In this document: positions 43,697-52,619 of the stretch, piece by piece
Layout of the letters: each line of letters starts with the position of its first letter
Numbering within the stretch: position 1 is the first letter of the stretch
Origin: JADHUC01 sp964623055
Lineage (GTDB): Bacteria; Planctomycetota; Planctomycetia; Pirellulales; Pirellulaceae
Assembly (NCBI GenBank): GCA_964623055.1
Contig: CAZURK010000044.1
Coordinates: 4,135 to 68,134, forward strand
DNA: 64,000 nucleotides
Reading direction: 5' to 3'
Position numbers and translations under genes: made by a program
Notes under the pieces: model-generated
Databases searched by the model: none
The model's input: only the letters and a program-made list of their open reading frames with translations
What the model was told of the DNA's origin: nothing

Positions 43697-45418
43697 CTAT
43701 TCAAAGTCTCCCAGCGGCACGTCCATCCAGTCTTCCACTTCGACCGCGCGGGTGGTCCAGTCGCCAAGCACGTCCCAACGCGGGTAGTAATGCATCGCTT
43801 CCAAGCCGCGACCGCCGGTGACGGCCGTGTCGGGGTCGATCTTGCCGGTGGCCAGGCGAACGTCCCAGACGTATTGCCATTGGGCCCATCCGTAGGGCGG
43901 GCGGTAGGGCTCGTTCCAGGTGTGGATCGAGTGCCACGACTGCCGGTCCAGCCCCTTGCGCCGGTGCAGCGTGCCTTCCGCCGGCAGGCCCGGCGCGTCG
44001 GGGCGGGCCAGCCGCTTGCGGACGCGCTCGAGGTATTTGCCCTTCACTGACCCGTTCACTCCTTCCGCGAGGCTCTTGCCGCGCAGCGGCAAGGTCAGCT
44101 CCTCGTCGATGCACCGCCGGGCCGCGGCCAGGCGCACTTCGAGGTACTCGTGTGGCGAGTACTCCTTCGGACCGCGATACCATTGGCGCAGTGCCTCCAG
44201 ACCACCGGACTTCAATTGGGCCAATACCTTCTCCGTGTCGGCCAGTTGCACCTTGGACCGGTTGATCTTCTTCCATGGGGCGTCGGTCCACTGTTGGGGC
44301 CAGGTGTCCGGCTGGTCGTAACGATAGATTTTGCCTTGCCAGGTGAAAATCTCCGAACCATCGGGTAGGTACTGGTAGGCCCAACCGCCGCCCAGCGGAT
44401 AGTCGTCGGGATGCTCCTGCGCCTTGAGCCATCGGTAGCTCTCCTCGAGCAAAGTGCGATAGCGTTCGTTGCCAGTCATTCCGTAGAACCACGTGAGCAT
44501 CGGGCCGATGAACCGGTTGAACGTCCTGGGACCGATCACTGCCCCCTCGAAACCGCGGGCGCTGGCCGGCGTGTTATCGGCCTTGTACTGCTGGCACCAG
44601 CCGCGGACGTCGCCCTTGCCGAGTTGGGTGTCGAATATCCACTGTCCGATCTTCGCCGTGCGTTTCAGGTATTTCTTGTCGCCGGTCACGTGATACATCA
44701 TGATCGTCATTCGCATGGGGTCGGTCGTGGCATAGTCGTTGTACGACCCTCCGTCGGATTGGTAGTGACGGTGGCGCCGCAAAGCGCCGGCATTGTAGAT
44801 GTCCCCGCACCAGCCGTACTCAGGATCCTGGACATGCTCGGCGAACAGGTCGGCGCACCGCTTGGCGGCATCGAGATGCTTCTGCTCGCCAGTATGCCGA
44901 TAGGCATACAGCAGGTAGGCAAAGGGGCGGAACTGGCAGCCGTCTTGAACTCGGGCCATGTTCCGATCTCCGCCTACACTCACACGGCCATTGCGGTCGA
45001 CGGTGTGGGGCCCGCCGGCAAAGTGGCCATTGGGCTGTTGCACCACGAGCAGAGCATCGGCCGTCTTGAGAGCCTGCTTCAGGTACTTCTGGTCGCCAAG
45101 CATCTCGTAGGCGCGAAACAACTGGGCCCCTGCGTCGCAGATCCCGCCGCGGCTCAAGTTGAACTGGGCCCGGTCGCCCTCGACCCGGACGTGGCCAAGC
45201 AGATCGGGGTAGACGCCGAAATCGCCGTACGTGGCGATGCGGGCATCGAGCCAGGCGCGGATGTCGGCCTCGCCCTGCTCGTAAAGTTGCATGTCGATTT
45301 TCGTGATAGCCGCGTCCAGTTCGGTTTGCGTGTCGGCCTGGGCTTGCGAGTCGGCAAGCACCAGCAATCCAAATACCGCTGCGGCCAGTGCGAGCGGGAG
45401 TAGGTAGCGTCTTCTCAC
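43697..45418 (-). CDS. PL10-like pectate lyase family protein
   Basis: 573 residues from the GTG at 45418, chosen because GAAAGGAGT lies 7 bp upstream and a signal peptide follows (VRRRYLLPLALAAAVFG); the open frame to 45523 has no signal. An (alpha/alpha)-type toroid is suggested by repeated GDQKYLKQALKTADALL and GEQKHLDAAKRCADLF helices. VRGWCQQYKADNTP with ARGFEG resembles the PL10 pectic acid lyase core. Shares ELDAAITKIDMQLYEQ and WQYVWDVRLATGKID with the gene at 54190-56211, so the two are paralogues. Likely cleaves uronate-rich polysaccharide outside the cytoplasm; specificity unproven. Confidence 0.7.
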   Translation of the reverse strand: MRRRYLLPLALAAAVFGLLVLADSQAQADTQTELDAAITKIDMQLYEQGEADIRAWLDARIATYGDFGVYPDLLGHVRVEGDRAQFNLSRGGICDAGAQLFRAYEMLGDQKYLKQALKTADALLVVQQPNGHFAGGPHTVDRNGRVSVGGDRNMARVQDGCQFRPFAYLLYAYRHTGEQKHLDAAKRCADLFAEHVQDPEYGWCGDIYNAGALRRHRHYQSDGGSYNDYATTDPMRMTIMMYHVTGDKKYLKRTAKIGQWIFDTQLGKGDVRGWCQQYKADNTPASARGFEGAVIGPRTFNRFIGPMLTWFYGMTGNERYRTLLEESYRWLKAQEHPDDYPLGGGWAYQYLPDGSEIFTWQGKIYRYDQPDTWPQQWTDAPWKKINRSKVQLADTEKVLAQLKSGGLEALRQWYRGPKEYSPHEYLEVRLAAARRCIDEELTLPLRGKSLAEGVNGSVKGKYLERVRKRLARPDAPGLPAEGTLHRRKGLDRQSWHSIHTWNEPYRPPYGWAQWQYVWDVRLATGKIDPDTAVTGGRGLEAMHYYPRWDVLGDWTTRAVEVEDWMDVPLGDFE

Positions 45419-45572
45419 GGGTGACTCCTTTCGAGAAAGGGCGGGTGCTCCGAAATAGCCAACATTATGACGGCAAGAGACAGCGGCAGTTTGCTCATCA
45501 TCGTTGATAAATAACCGGCCCACATAGTTTCACTTGCTTCACGATGATACGCTCCTTTCGCTGATGTTGGTT

Positions 45573-46667
45573 TCATCGTTCAAAGTCCTTGCAGGCCGCC
45601 ATGCCAATCACTGTGTCGGCCGCCCCGTAGTAAAGTAGCCATCTCCCTTTGAAGAGGACTAGACCGTTGGCCACCGTGGTGTGGCCGGTCATTCCCCGCT
45701 TTTCCCAGTCATATTCCGGATAGAGAAACGGCTCCTTCTGCTCTTTCAACACGGTCTTCATGTCGTTGCGATCGATCAAGGATTGACGGAGCACCCAGGT
45801 GCCGAGCGAATGGTGCCCCCCTTGTGTCATCAGCAAGATGCCGTCGTCGCGCAGTAGTGCGATGGCGCCGGCCTCGCGTCCTCCCCCCGGCCAGACGGCT
45901 TTGCCGGTCGGCGTCCAGTCGATGAGGTTTTCGCTCCAAGCCAGAGCGCAGGGGTGCGTGTAGTACATCCAGTACTTGCCGTCGATCTTCGCGGCGATAA
46001 GCCGATCACCTTCCCGCCGGGAAACGACCACCCCGGTCCGCGATCCAGGCACTTTCTCCGGTGCAGCTTTACGGAAGGCCGGGCCGTGCTTGGTCCAGGA
46101 AACCAGGTCGCGGGACGTTGCCACGGACATGGTGTCTCGCTTGCCGTTCCAGGTCGTGTAGTTCATGTAATAGGTGCCGTCTTCGCCCTCGATGATATGC
46201 AGATCTTCGCAACCGCCTTCCCACTCGTACTTCTTCCACTGGTCGTTGGCCGGGTAGACGACCGGTTCTGGGTGGCGGGTGAAGTTGACACCGTCCTCGC
46301 TATAGGCTAGGCCGATGCGGCACGTGCGGCCCCAGCCTAAATCAGGGCTACGGTCGTCCGCCCGGTAGAGAATATAGACTTTGTCGTCTTTGACCACGGC
46401 TGCCGGATTGTAGGTATTCCGTTCCTCCCAGCGAACTTCCTTGCCGCGAATAGGACATGTAAAGACGGAGTCGGGCGTTGGACGCAGGACCGGCTCGTTG
46501 CGTTTAATAAACGGCCCAATGTCCCAGTCGTTCCTTGCGGTTTGGCTCGACGCGGGCGAAGGGAAGAAAATGGGCGCGGCGACGGTCGATGCCGCAACGC
46601 CCATGTTGCGCAGGAAATCCCGCCGCGTCGCTTGGTGATTACACATACGTTCTGTCAGTCTTTTCAT
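45573..46667 (-). CDS. Tat-exported GH130-like beta-propeller glycosidase/phosphorylase
   Basis: 364 residues from ATG 46667 (GAGGAAG upstream), with the twin-arginine signal ATRRDFLRNMGVAAS. Five-bladed propeller pattern: NTYNPAAVVKDDKVYILYRA, RIGLAYSEDGVNFTRHPEPV, EGGCEDLHIIEGEDGTYYMN, GHTTVANGLVLFKGRWLLYY. The NPA...YRADDRS and CEDxH elements favour GH130 (beta-mannoside phosphorylase/mannosidase) over GH43 or GH32. An extracytoplasmic location argues for hydrolysis rather than phosphorolysis. Part of the minus-strand glycan locus. Confidence 0.75.
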   Translation of the reverse strand: MKRLTERMCNHQATRRDFLRNMGVAASTVAAPIFFPSPASSQTARNDWDIGPFIKRNEPVLRPTPDSVFTCPIRGKEVRWEERNTYNPAAVVKDDKVYILYRADDRSPDLGWGRTCRIGLAYSEDGVNFTRHPEPVVYPANDQWKKYEWEGGCEDLHIIEGEDGTYYMNYTTWNGKRDTMSVATSRDLVSWTKHGPAFRKAAPEKVPGSRTGVVVSRREGDRLIAAKIDGKYWMYYTHPCALAWSENLIDWTPTGKAVWPGGGREAGAIALLRDDGILLMTQGGHHSLGTWVLRQSLIDRNDMKTVLKEQKEPFLYPEYDWEKRGMTGHTTVANGLVLFKGRWLLYYGAADTVIGMAACKDFER

Positions 46668-46698
46668 CTTGTTCTTCCTCAGTTGTTTCCTCACACGA

Positions 46699-48171
46699 CT
46701 AAGGCAGCATTCTGCGAAGTGTCATGCCGCTGTCGTTGGATCGGTAGAGGCCATCCGTCCCCAGGATCCACCAGTTGTTGCCCGTTGCCGATGCTGTCTG
46801 GTCGCCGGCGACGATGGCTATCAGGCCTTTGGGAATATCGCCTTTGCACGTCGTCCACGACCATACGTCACCGCCCAGATCGCAGCGGGACAGGCGGCCC
46901 GGCGCTTTGGGGTCCAGGGCCTGGACAAACTTGCGAGTGCATAGCTGGGAACCGGCAATGCTGCCACCCAAGGCGGTAAAAGGCCGGAGCGATTCCAGCG
47001 GAAGCGACGTAGCGAACAAGCAGCTCTCCGCCCCTTGCGACAAGGAGTGGAGCAGGCCGTGCGTTGTGCCGGAGATCCACACGTGAGGATTGCAGCGGAG
47101 CGAGTGCGCGCCCAGATAGCCCAGATCGGTCCGCGAGGAAATCGCGCGGAAGGTCTTGCCGTTGTCGTGAGATATGTGGACGATCGACGATTGCTCCGTC
47201 GTGGGAAAGGCCGGCCTGCCGCGTCCCAAGAGCGACATGAAACGGTCCGGACAGGTTACCGCTTGAATGACCGTCTGACCGAATTGGTTGCGAAAGTAGG
47301 GATTTACGTGCAGGGCCGTAAAACGTTGTCCTTCCGCAGCAACGCGCTCCCACGTGTCCCCGCCATCGCCCGTGCGATGCAGTCCGAGCGTCTCACAGCC
47401 GACCAGCAGTGTGTTCGGCTCCATCGGCAGATAGGCCACCACTTCACCGCAGAGCGCCGACGGGCCAACGGCGTCGAAATCGCACACAAGGGACAACTTC
47501 CGCCAACTTCTGCCCGCGTCACTCGTCTTGTACAGTCCCCCTTCGAACTTGCCGTGGGCGTTGGTCTTGCCCGCCGCGCGTACCATGACATCGGGATTGG
47601 CCGGATGGATGGCGACGCTGCGGACGGCATTGGCGGCTCCTTGCAGCTTTCCATTGGCAGCGTTCCAGGTCTTGCCGCCGTTTTCCGAACGCAACAGGCC
47701 ACGGTCCGTTGTGCGTACCACGACGACCTGCGGGTCCGATGGTGCCACGACCACACCCGTTAGACGAGCCGACTGCGTCCCGGTCGCCGCGATGACCGGT
47801 GTGTGGAGATCCTCGGCCGCGCCGGGTTGTAACGAAACGTGCGAGACAGATGCCCGAAAGTACATTTGGGCGTCTTGCGGCAAAGCCCGGAAGACGACTC
47901 CGGCACCGACTTTCGGCGCGACCTGCTTGAAGTGGCACGTGCCGAACTGCCAGGTGCGCCCGTCGGCCGAGGTCCACGCGCTGAAAAGACTGCCCCGGCG
48001 GACGATCCGCAACCAGCGGTGACCGTCGGGAAACCGTTGAAAACTCTGACGCGTTCCTGCGCCGTCTCCCTGGTCGGGTGTTGTGCGGAGTCCGTTGGCG
48101 GCCACCTGCATCAGTCCAAATTCCTTCCCCCAGCCATAATTGTTCCTCTCGGGACGTTCACGAACCGTCAA
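46699..48171 (-). pseudogene. C-terminal part of TAA-split giant: beta-sandwich end plus BNR/sortilin-like repeats
   Basis: 490 residues if begun at the TTG at 48171, but this is the same reading frame as the 48220-50445 ORF, separated only by a TAA at 48222-48220. Reading across the stop gives EGDFTLTCKID-stop-CLGLRGEPVNGSSWVGL, continuing an unbroken DUF1349/concanavalin-like domain (YGWGKEFGLMQVAANGLRTT, RFPDGHRWLRIVRRG). After about 130 residues come BNR/VPS10-like repeats (RTTDRGLLRSENGGKTWNAA, YKTSDAGRSWRKL, HRTGDGGDTWERV, HISHDNGKTFRAI), i.e. a propeller. No ribosome binding site is evident near the TTG. Independent translation is doubtful. Confidence 0.7.
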
Positions 48172-48219
48172 GCCGACCCAGGAACTTCCGTTGACCGGTT
48201 CACCACGAAGGCCCAGGCA

Positions 48220-50445
48220 TTAGTCGATCTTGCAGGTTAAGGTGAAATCACCTTCGATTGGGCGGCTGATCACGTACTCCCCCTCGCCAACGAACGAGAA
48301 GGCGTCGGGGGCCGTTTGGAGAATGTTGAACGTCGCCTTCGATTCGCCGGCGATTCCCAAGTCCCAGTTGTCGAGCCGCTTCATTGCCACGGTGACAGGC
48401 ACCGCTTGCGTGTCGAGTGTGTGGGGCGGCTGGGCCGCCAACCGAATGCGAGCTTCCGCTCGGTTGCCTTTGTCCGCTCCCGTTGGTCGCTCGGATTTGT
48501 CGAGAATTTCAGAATCATGACGGTTAGTAGTATAGTAGACCCGAGCCCACACTTTGTGTTTGCCGGCCGGAAGGACCCCGGCATACTTAAGCGAGTCGCC
48601 TTCGGCGGAACTGATCTGCATCTTGTCAAAGAAGAAATGGATCTTCTCGATCTTGTGGCCGCGGGGGGATGTCTTCACTTCCGCCGTGATGCCGCCACGA
48701 TCGTCTGCCTGGCCCGCGAGAGTGGCCTCCGGCATCGTGTCGCCCGCCTCGTGCAACAGCAACGGCGGTGGAATCTCCTGACGCTCGATGCCCGGACCTT
48801 CCCATTCCAACTGGAAGAACGGCTTATGGCGGTCGACGAAGTAGTCGACCGCCAGAGGATGATCTCCTCGGGCAAGATGGAGACCGGCAACTTTGTCCTC
48901 AGGCCCGTGCAAGCCGTCCCAGACGATCGCGTCCTGACCGTCCAGTTGGATTCGATAACCGTCGGTCCCTTTCATCCGGAGCAGGTAGAATCCCGTCTCG
49001 GGAACTCGCAACAGTCCCCGAAAACGGAAAGCATAGCCGGTACGTCGCTGGCCCCGCAGTTCGATATCGAAGCCGCGGCAGGTGCCCCGCTGGACGAGTC
49101 GGCCGTCCTCCAATTCATCGAGCGACACCCAAATATGGCGTTCGCGGCGACTCTGCTCGGCCTTTTCGCAGGGAGGATAGACGACGTTGACGTGTCGATC
49201 GGTGTCCTTGACCCAAAGTTCATACTCTAGCCCGGGAGCCGTTTTCACGGCAACCGGTTCTGTGGGCGGTGTTGTCGTGCTCGCCTGCACGACAATCGGC
49301 TCGATCGGCTGGTCGAAGATGTCGGTCATTGAAAATCGGATCGTGGGATTTTCAACCGCTGCGGCCAAAACGACGTTGCGCGTGACGGGCATGCGCTCCT
49401 CGCGTACCGCAACGGGTTGCCCCGAGCACCGAGGATTATCGAACACCTCGATCTTAAACTGGTATTGAGGCGACGCGGAATCGGGCACTTCCCACGAGAC
49501 CATCACCTGCTTCCCGTTGGATCGCGCCTGCACGCGTTCGACGCGGGGCTGATCGAGCGTGGGCCGGTCGGGTTGCTTGACCGTGAATGAATACTTTTTC
49601 CCTTCGGCCAGCGGCTCGCCTTCTAGCAATTGCGGCACCATAGCCCGGTTGCTGCTCAGTTCCATCGCCACGGTGCGACCATCGTCTATTTTGTTGACGG
49701 CCCAATAGTTCTTGAGCGTCAGCCCCTTTTGAACGTCGATGGTGACGGTGTCGGATTTGCGCCAACGGCCGTCCTTTCGATAGTAGCCAAGCCTGCGATG
49801 AATCGCTCGCGCCGACCGGCATTCGTTGCCAAAGTCTTCCAGAAACCCGGCGTTGCCATTGAAGGCCTGGGCGGCGATCGGCAGGCGCATGATGCCGTAA
49901 AGATACCAGCGACCGTCTTCGACGTCTTTCACCCAGCGACCGATGTATGAGACGTTCGGTTCATCATCGCCGAGCGGCGTCCAGATGCGCATCATCATCG
50001 TATACCAGCGATTCTGCTGGATGACCGGCCACGTGCCGAACAGGGCGCCGCTCGCGCCTTCGCCGATGTACTGATAGGCGAATGTATGCTGCGAAGCGGC
50101 CACCACGCGGACCGGCTCCCGTTGGGCGTTGCTCCCCCAGAACGACCAGATCGAACCGGGCCGAAACGCCGCCTGGACCTCAGGATCGAGGTTCGGGCGA
50201 TGGTCGGGCCCGACCGTCGCCACCGATCCGGCGAAACCGCCGTACGCACTCACCCCAGGCGGCGTCGTTCCGAAATTCCAGTTGGCCGAGTAGGTCGATT
50301 CGGCCCACCACGGCCAGCGAAGGTCCATCATCATAATGTCCGCGCCGTTTTCGACGTTCTCGCCGTACCAAGTGGCGTGCGCGGCCGGCGGGAACATGGC
50401 AAATGAGAATATGGCGAGCACCAACACGCATGAGAACTTTGTCAC
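48220..50445 (-). CDS. Exported DUF3472 / PA14 multidomain protein (N-terminal part of TAA-split gene)
   Basis: 741 residues from the GTG at 50445 (AGGAG 7 bp upstream) with a signal peptide (VLVLAIFSFAMFPPAAHA). Residues about 25-210 are DUF3472-like (WYGENVENGADIMMMDLRWP, FGTWPVIQQNRWYTMMMRIW). A fibronectin-like region lies at about 295-390, a PA14-like domain at 430-570 (GFYLLRMKGTDGYRIQLDGQ) and a beta domain to 690. It ends abruptly inside a further beta-sandwich (FSFVGEGEYVISRPIEGDFT) at an in-frame TAA. The full gene with the stop replaced would encode about 1248 residues (46699-50445). Presumably glycan-binding; no catalytic residues identified in this half. Confidence 0.75.
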   Translation of the reverse strand: MTKFSCVLVLAIFSFAMFPPAAHATWYGENVENGADIMMMDLRWPWWAESTYSANWNFGTTPPGVSAYGGFAGSVATVGPDHRPNLDPEVQAAFRPGSIWSFWGSNAQREPVRVVAASQHTFAYQYIGEGASGALFGTWPVIQQNRWYTMMMRIWTPLGDDEPNVSYIGRWVKDVEDGRWYLYGIMRLPIAAQAFNGNAGFLEDFGNECRSARAIHRRLGYYRKDGRWRKSDTVTIDVQKGLTLKNYWAVNKIDDGRTVAMELSSNRAMVPQLLEGEPLAEGKKYSFTVKQPDRPTLDQPRVERVQARSNGKQVMVSWEVPDSASPQYQFKIEVFDNPRCSGQPVAVREERMPVTRNVVLAAAVENPTIRFSMTDIFDQPIEPIVVQASTTTPPTEPVAVKTAPGLEYELWVKDTDRHVNVVYPPCEKAEQSRRERHIWVSLDELEDGRLVQRGTCRGFDIELRGQRRTGYAFRFRGLLRVPETGFYLLRMKGTDGYRIQLDGQDAIVWDGLHGPEDKVAGLHLARGDHPLAVDYFVDRHKPFFQLEWEGPGIERQEIPPPLLLHEAGDTMPEATLAGQADDRGGITAEVKTSPRGHKIEKIHFFFDKMQISSAEGDSLKYAGVLPAGKHKVWARVYYTTNRHDSEILDKSERPTGADKGNRAEARIRLAAQPPHTLDTQAVPVTVAMKRLDNWDLGIAGESKATFNILQTAPDAFSFVGEGEYVISRPIEGDFTLTCKID

Positions 50446-50483
50446 TTCAATCTCCTATACAAAGAGCACTCACGACGTTCGAC

Positions 50484-52583
50484 CTAATCGAGCGACACGC
50501 CCATCTCCTCGAATTGGGCGGCCGCGTTGAGGAAGTGGGCTGTCTGCCAATAGACGGTCCAGTCTTCCCGGTAGGTGCCGCGCATCTTGTGTACGTCCTG
50601 AATGTGGTTCATGCCTTGCACGAAGTTCGTGTGGTTGAGTTGTTCGCCCTGGCTGCCGTCCGAATCGAGCATTTGTCCACACGTGCGATACATGACGATC
50701 GCCAGTTTCTTCAGGTCGTCGCGCTGAAGGTATTCGCCCATGCGATAGACCTCGGGCGTGTAGAGCACGCCGTAGACGTCGAGGTGTTGATTCTGGGCCG
50801 AGACGGTGGTCCAGCCGCGCGTCTTCAAACCGTGGTCGTGCAACCGGCCCGCCGGCATGTCGATGTCCCAAACGACGGTGTAGGTAAGCGTCACGTCCAT
50901 CGCGTGCTCGGCCCACTCGAGGTACTTGGGGTCGTCGGTCATCTCGTAGACGGCCAGGAACGCTTGGAAGCAGCCCCAGGCACCTTCATTGTCCTCGCAG
51001 CTTGCATCCAGCGTACCGCCCCAATACGGTTCGGTCATGTCGAGGTGGCGGTCCGCGTAGTGCTCGGCCGCCTTGATCGCGGCACGGCGATACGACGGCG
51101 TACCGAACAACCCGAACGCCTTGCACAGGGGCGAGATGAGAAACCCTTCGTTCGTCGATTTCGGCCGCCAGCCGTCGTCGAGGATGCGTGCCGCATGAAC
51201 GTCGCACGCCTTGCGCAGGAAGGCCTCCCACTTCGTTGTGTCGACCGCATCCATCTTCCGGCCGGCGAGAATGGCCCGGGCAAATGTCTCCATCGCCTGG
51301 CCCTGCGATACGGGATCCGGTGCGTACCACTTGTTCTGGTCGGGGTTGTAGCGGACGGGGAAACCGTGCGGGCCGACCGGCGAGGTCGAGAGATGGTCCA
51401 AAATCCGTTGGGCCATGGCGACGGCGTCCGGAGCGCTGAGCCTATCGGCAAGCACCAAAAGGGCATAGCCGGGCGCGCCCGACTGGCCGGCCCAACCCAT
51501 CACGTACTCGTTCCGGTCGGGATACATTTGGATACCGGCAGAGTGCGGGCCCTCGTGCCAGCGCGACAGGGTGAAACGATATTTTGCGCGAAGAATGTCT
51601 GCATACGTCGGCAGGCCGTCCGTACTGAGCGGGTGGTGGATGTCGAGCGTCTCTCGCAGGGGGACACCGAATCCCGAGCCTTTCTTCTCGACCGGATACG
51701 TCTGAAGATAGAACGTCTTTTCGATCACCGCCCCGGGCGGCACTGTCAGATGCGTGTCGGTATAGGGGAACAGCTTCCTCTGGTTGGCTTTGACGTACCC
51801 GCGCTGCCCGTTCATCGAACAGGGGCCGGAAAGCAGCGACAACTCGGTCGCCCGATCGACTGCCACCAACCCCAATGACCACCATTGGTCGGTCTTGTTC
51901 GCATGCGAGGCCATCGACGGAAGCGTGTGCAATGCCGCGCCACAGAACCGTTTTCCGTCCGGCCACTCGACCGAAACAAAGGGCATCGGCAACCGGTGTT
52001 CTTCGCAGAACAACTCGTCGCCCGGCCGACCCGCGTAGGCGGCGACGCTTCCGGGCCGAGTGGCATTGCCCGACGGGTTGCCGTGGTAGCAAACCCCGGG
52101 CAACACGACCGCAGCACCGGACGGCGGCACCTGCCAGCGGACCGAAAGCGTCACATGCCGGGCCGGCTCGCCGCCTTTCCACTGCCAGCGGCGAACGCAG
52201 CGAATGCGTTTGCCTTCGGCGACGTACGAATCCTGCACCAGCCAATCGCCCTGGTCGGTTGCCACGACACCCGAGACCACCAGCCACGCGCCCTTGCGTT
52301 CGCACGTCTGCACTTGCCCGTGTTTCCAGCCGGTGGGCCAATTGTTCTCCCACCCCGTCGCCACCGACCAAAGCCCCTCGGCCGGTTGTCTCAGTCGGCC
52401 GCCGTCTTTGTTGTGCAGCAGTACCCCATAACCCTGGCTCGTTGGCGCGACCACAAGACGGCCGGTGCCGGAATCGAGCGTCTGCAGGCGCGGAGTACCA
52501 TCGGCCCATGCGTTCCCCGACGCCAGGGTTCCCATAAACAGGATTGCGGTAATCGTGTGCGACATGCAGGTGCTGTTTCTCAT
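50484..52583 (-). CDS. Exported alpha/alpha-barrel protein, putative glycan-degrading enzyme
   Basis: 699 residues; ATG 52583 has GGAAGGGAC about 8 bp upstream, and a signal peptide ends near WADG. The N-terminal ~290 residues are a beta-sandwich (RLVVAPTSQGYGVLLHNKDG, HVTLSVRWQVPPSGAAVVLP). The C-terminal ~380 residues show helix pairs of an (alpha/alpha)6 toroid (PGYALLVLADRLSAPDAVAM, CFQAFLAVYEMTDDPKYLEW). This is the layout of PL8/PL21/GH88-like and heparinase-type enzymes, but I do not recognise the family. It sits 38 bp upstream of the split giant and downstream of GH43, probably in one operon. Confidence 0.65.
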   Translation of the reverse strand: MRNSTCMSHTITAILFMGTLASGNAWADGTPRLQTLDSGTGRLVVAPTSQGYGVLLHNKDGGRLRQPAEGLWSVATGWENNWPTGWKHGQVQTCERKGAWLVVSGVVATDQGDWLVQDSYVAEGKRIRCVRRWQWKGGEPARHVTLSVRWQVPPSGAAVVLPGVCYHGNPSGNATRPGSVAAYAGRPGDELFCEEHRLPMPFVSVEWPDGKRFCGAALHTLPSMASHANKTDQWWSLGLVAVDRATELSLLSGPCSMNGQRGYVKANQRKLFPYTDTHLTVPPGAVIEKTFYLQTYPVEKKGSGFGVPLRETLDIHHPLSTDGLPTYADILRAKYRFTLSRWHEGPHSAGIQMYPDRNEYVMGWAGQSGAPGYALLVLADRLSAPDAVAMAQRILDHLSTSPVGPHGFPVRYNPDQNKWYAPDPVSQGQAMETFARAILAGRKMDAVDTTKWEAFLRKACDVHAARILDDGWRPKSTNEGFLISPLCKAFGLFGTPSYRRAAIKAAEHYADRHLDMTEPYWGGTLDASCEDNEGAWGCFQAFLAVYEMTDDPKYLEWAEHAMDVTLTYTVVWDIDMPAGRLHDHGLKTRGWTTVSAQNQHLDVYGVLYTPEVYRMGEYLQRDDLKKLAIVMYRTCGQMLDSDGSQGEQLNHTNFVQGMNHIQDVHKMRGTYREDWTVYWQTAHFLNAAAQFEEMGVSLD

Positions 52584-52619
52584 AGCGTCCCTTCCTACCT
52601 CTTCCAGATGGACTTCAAT

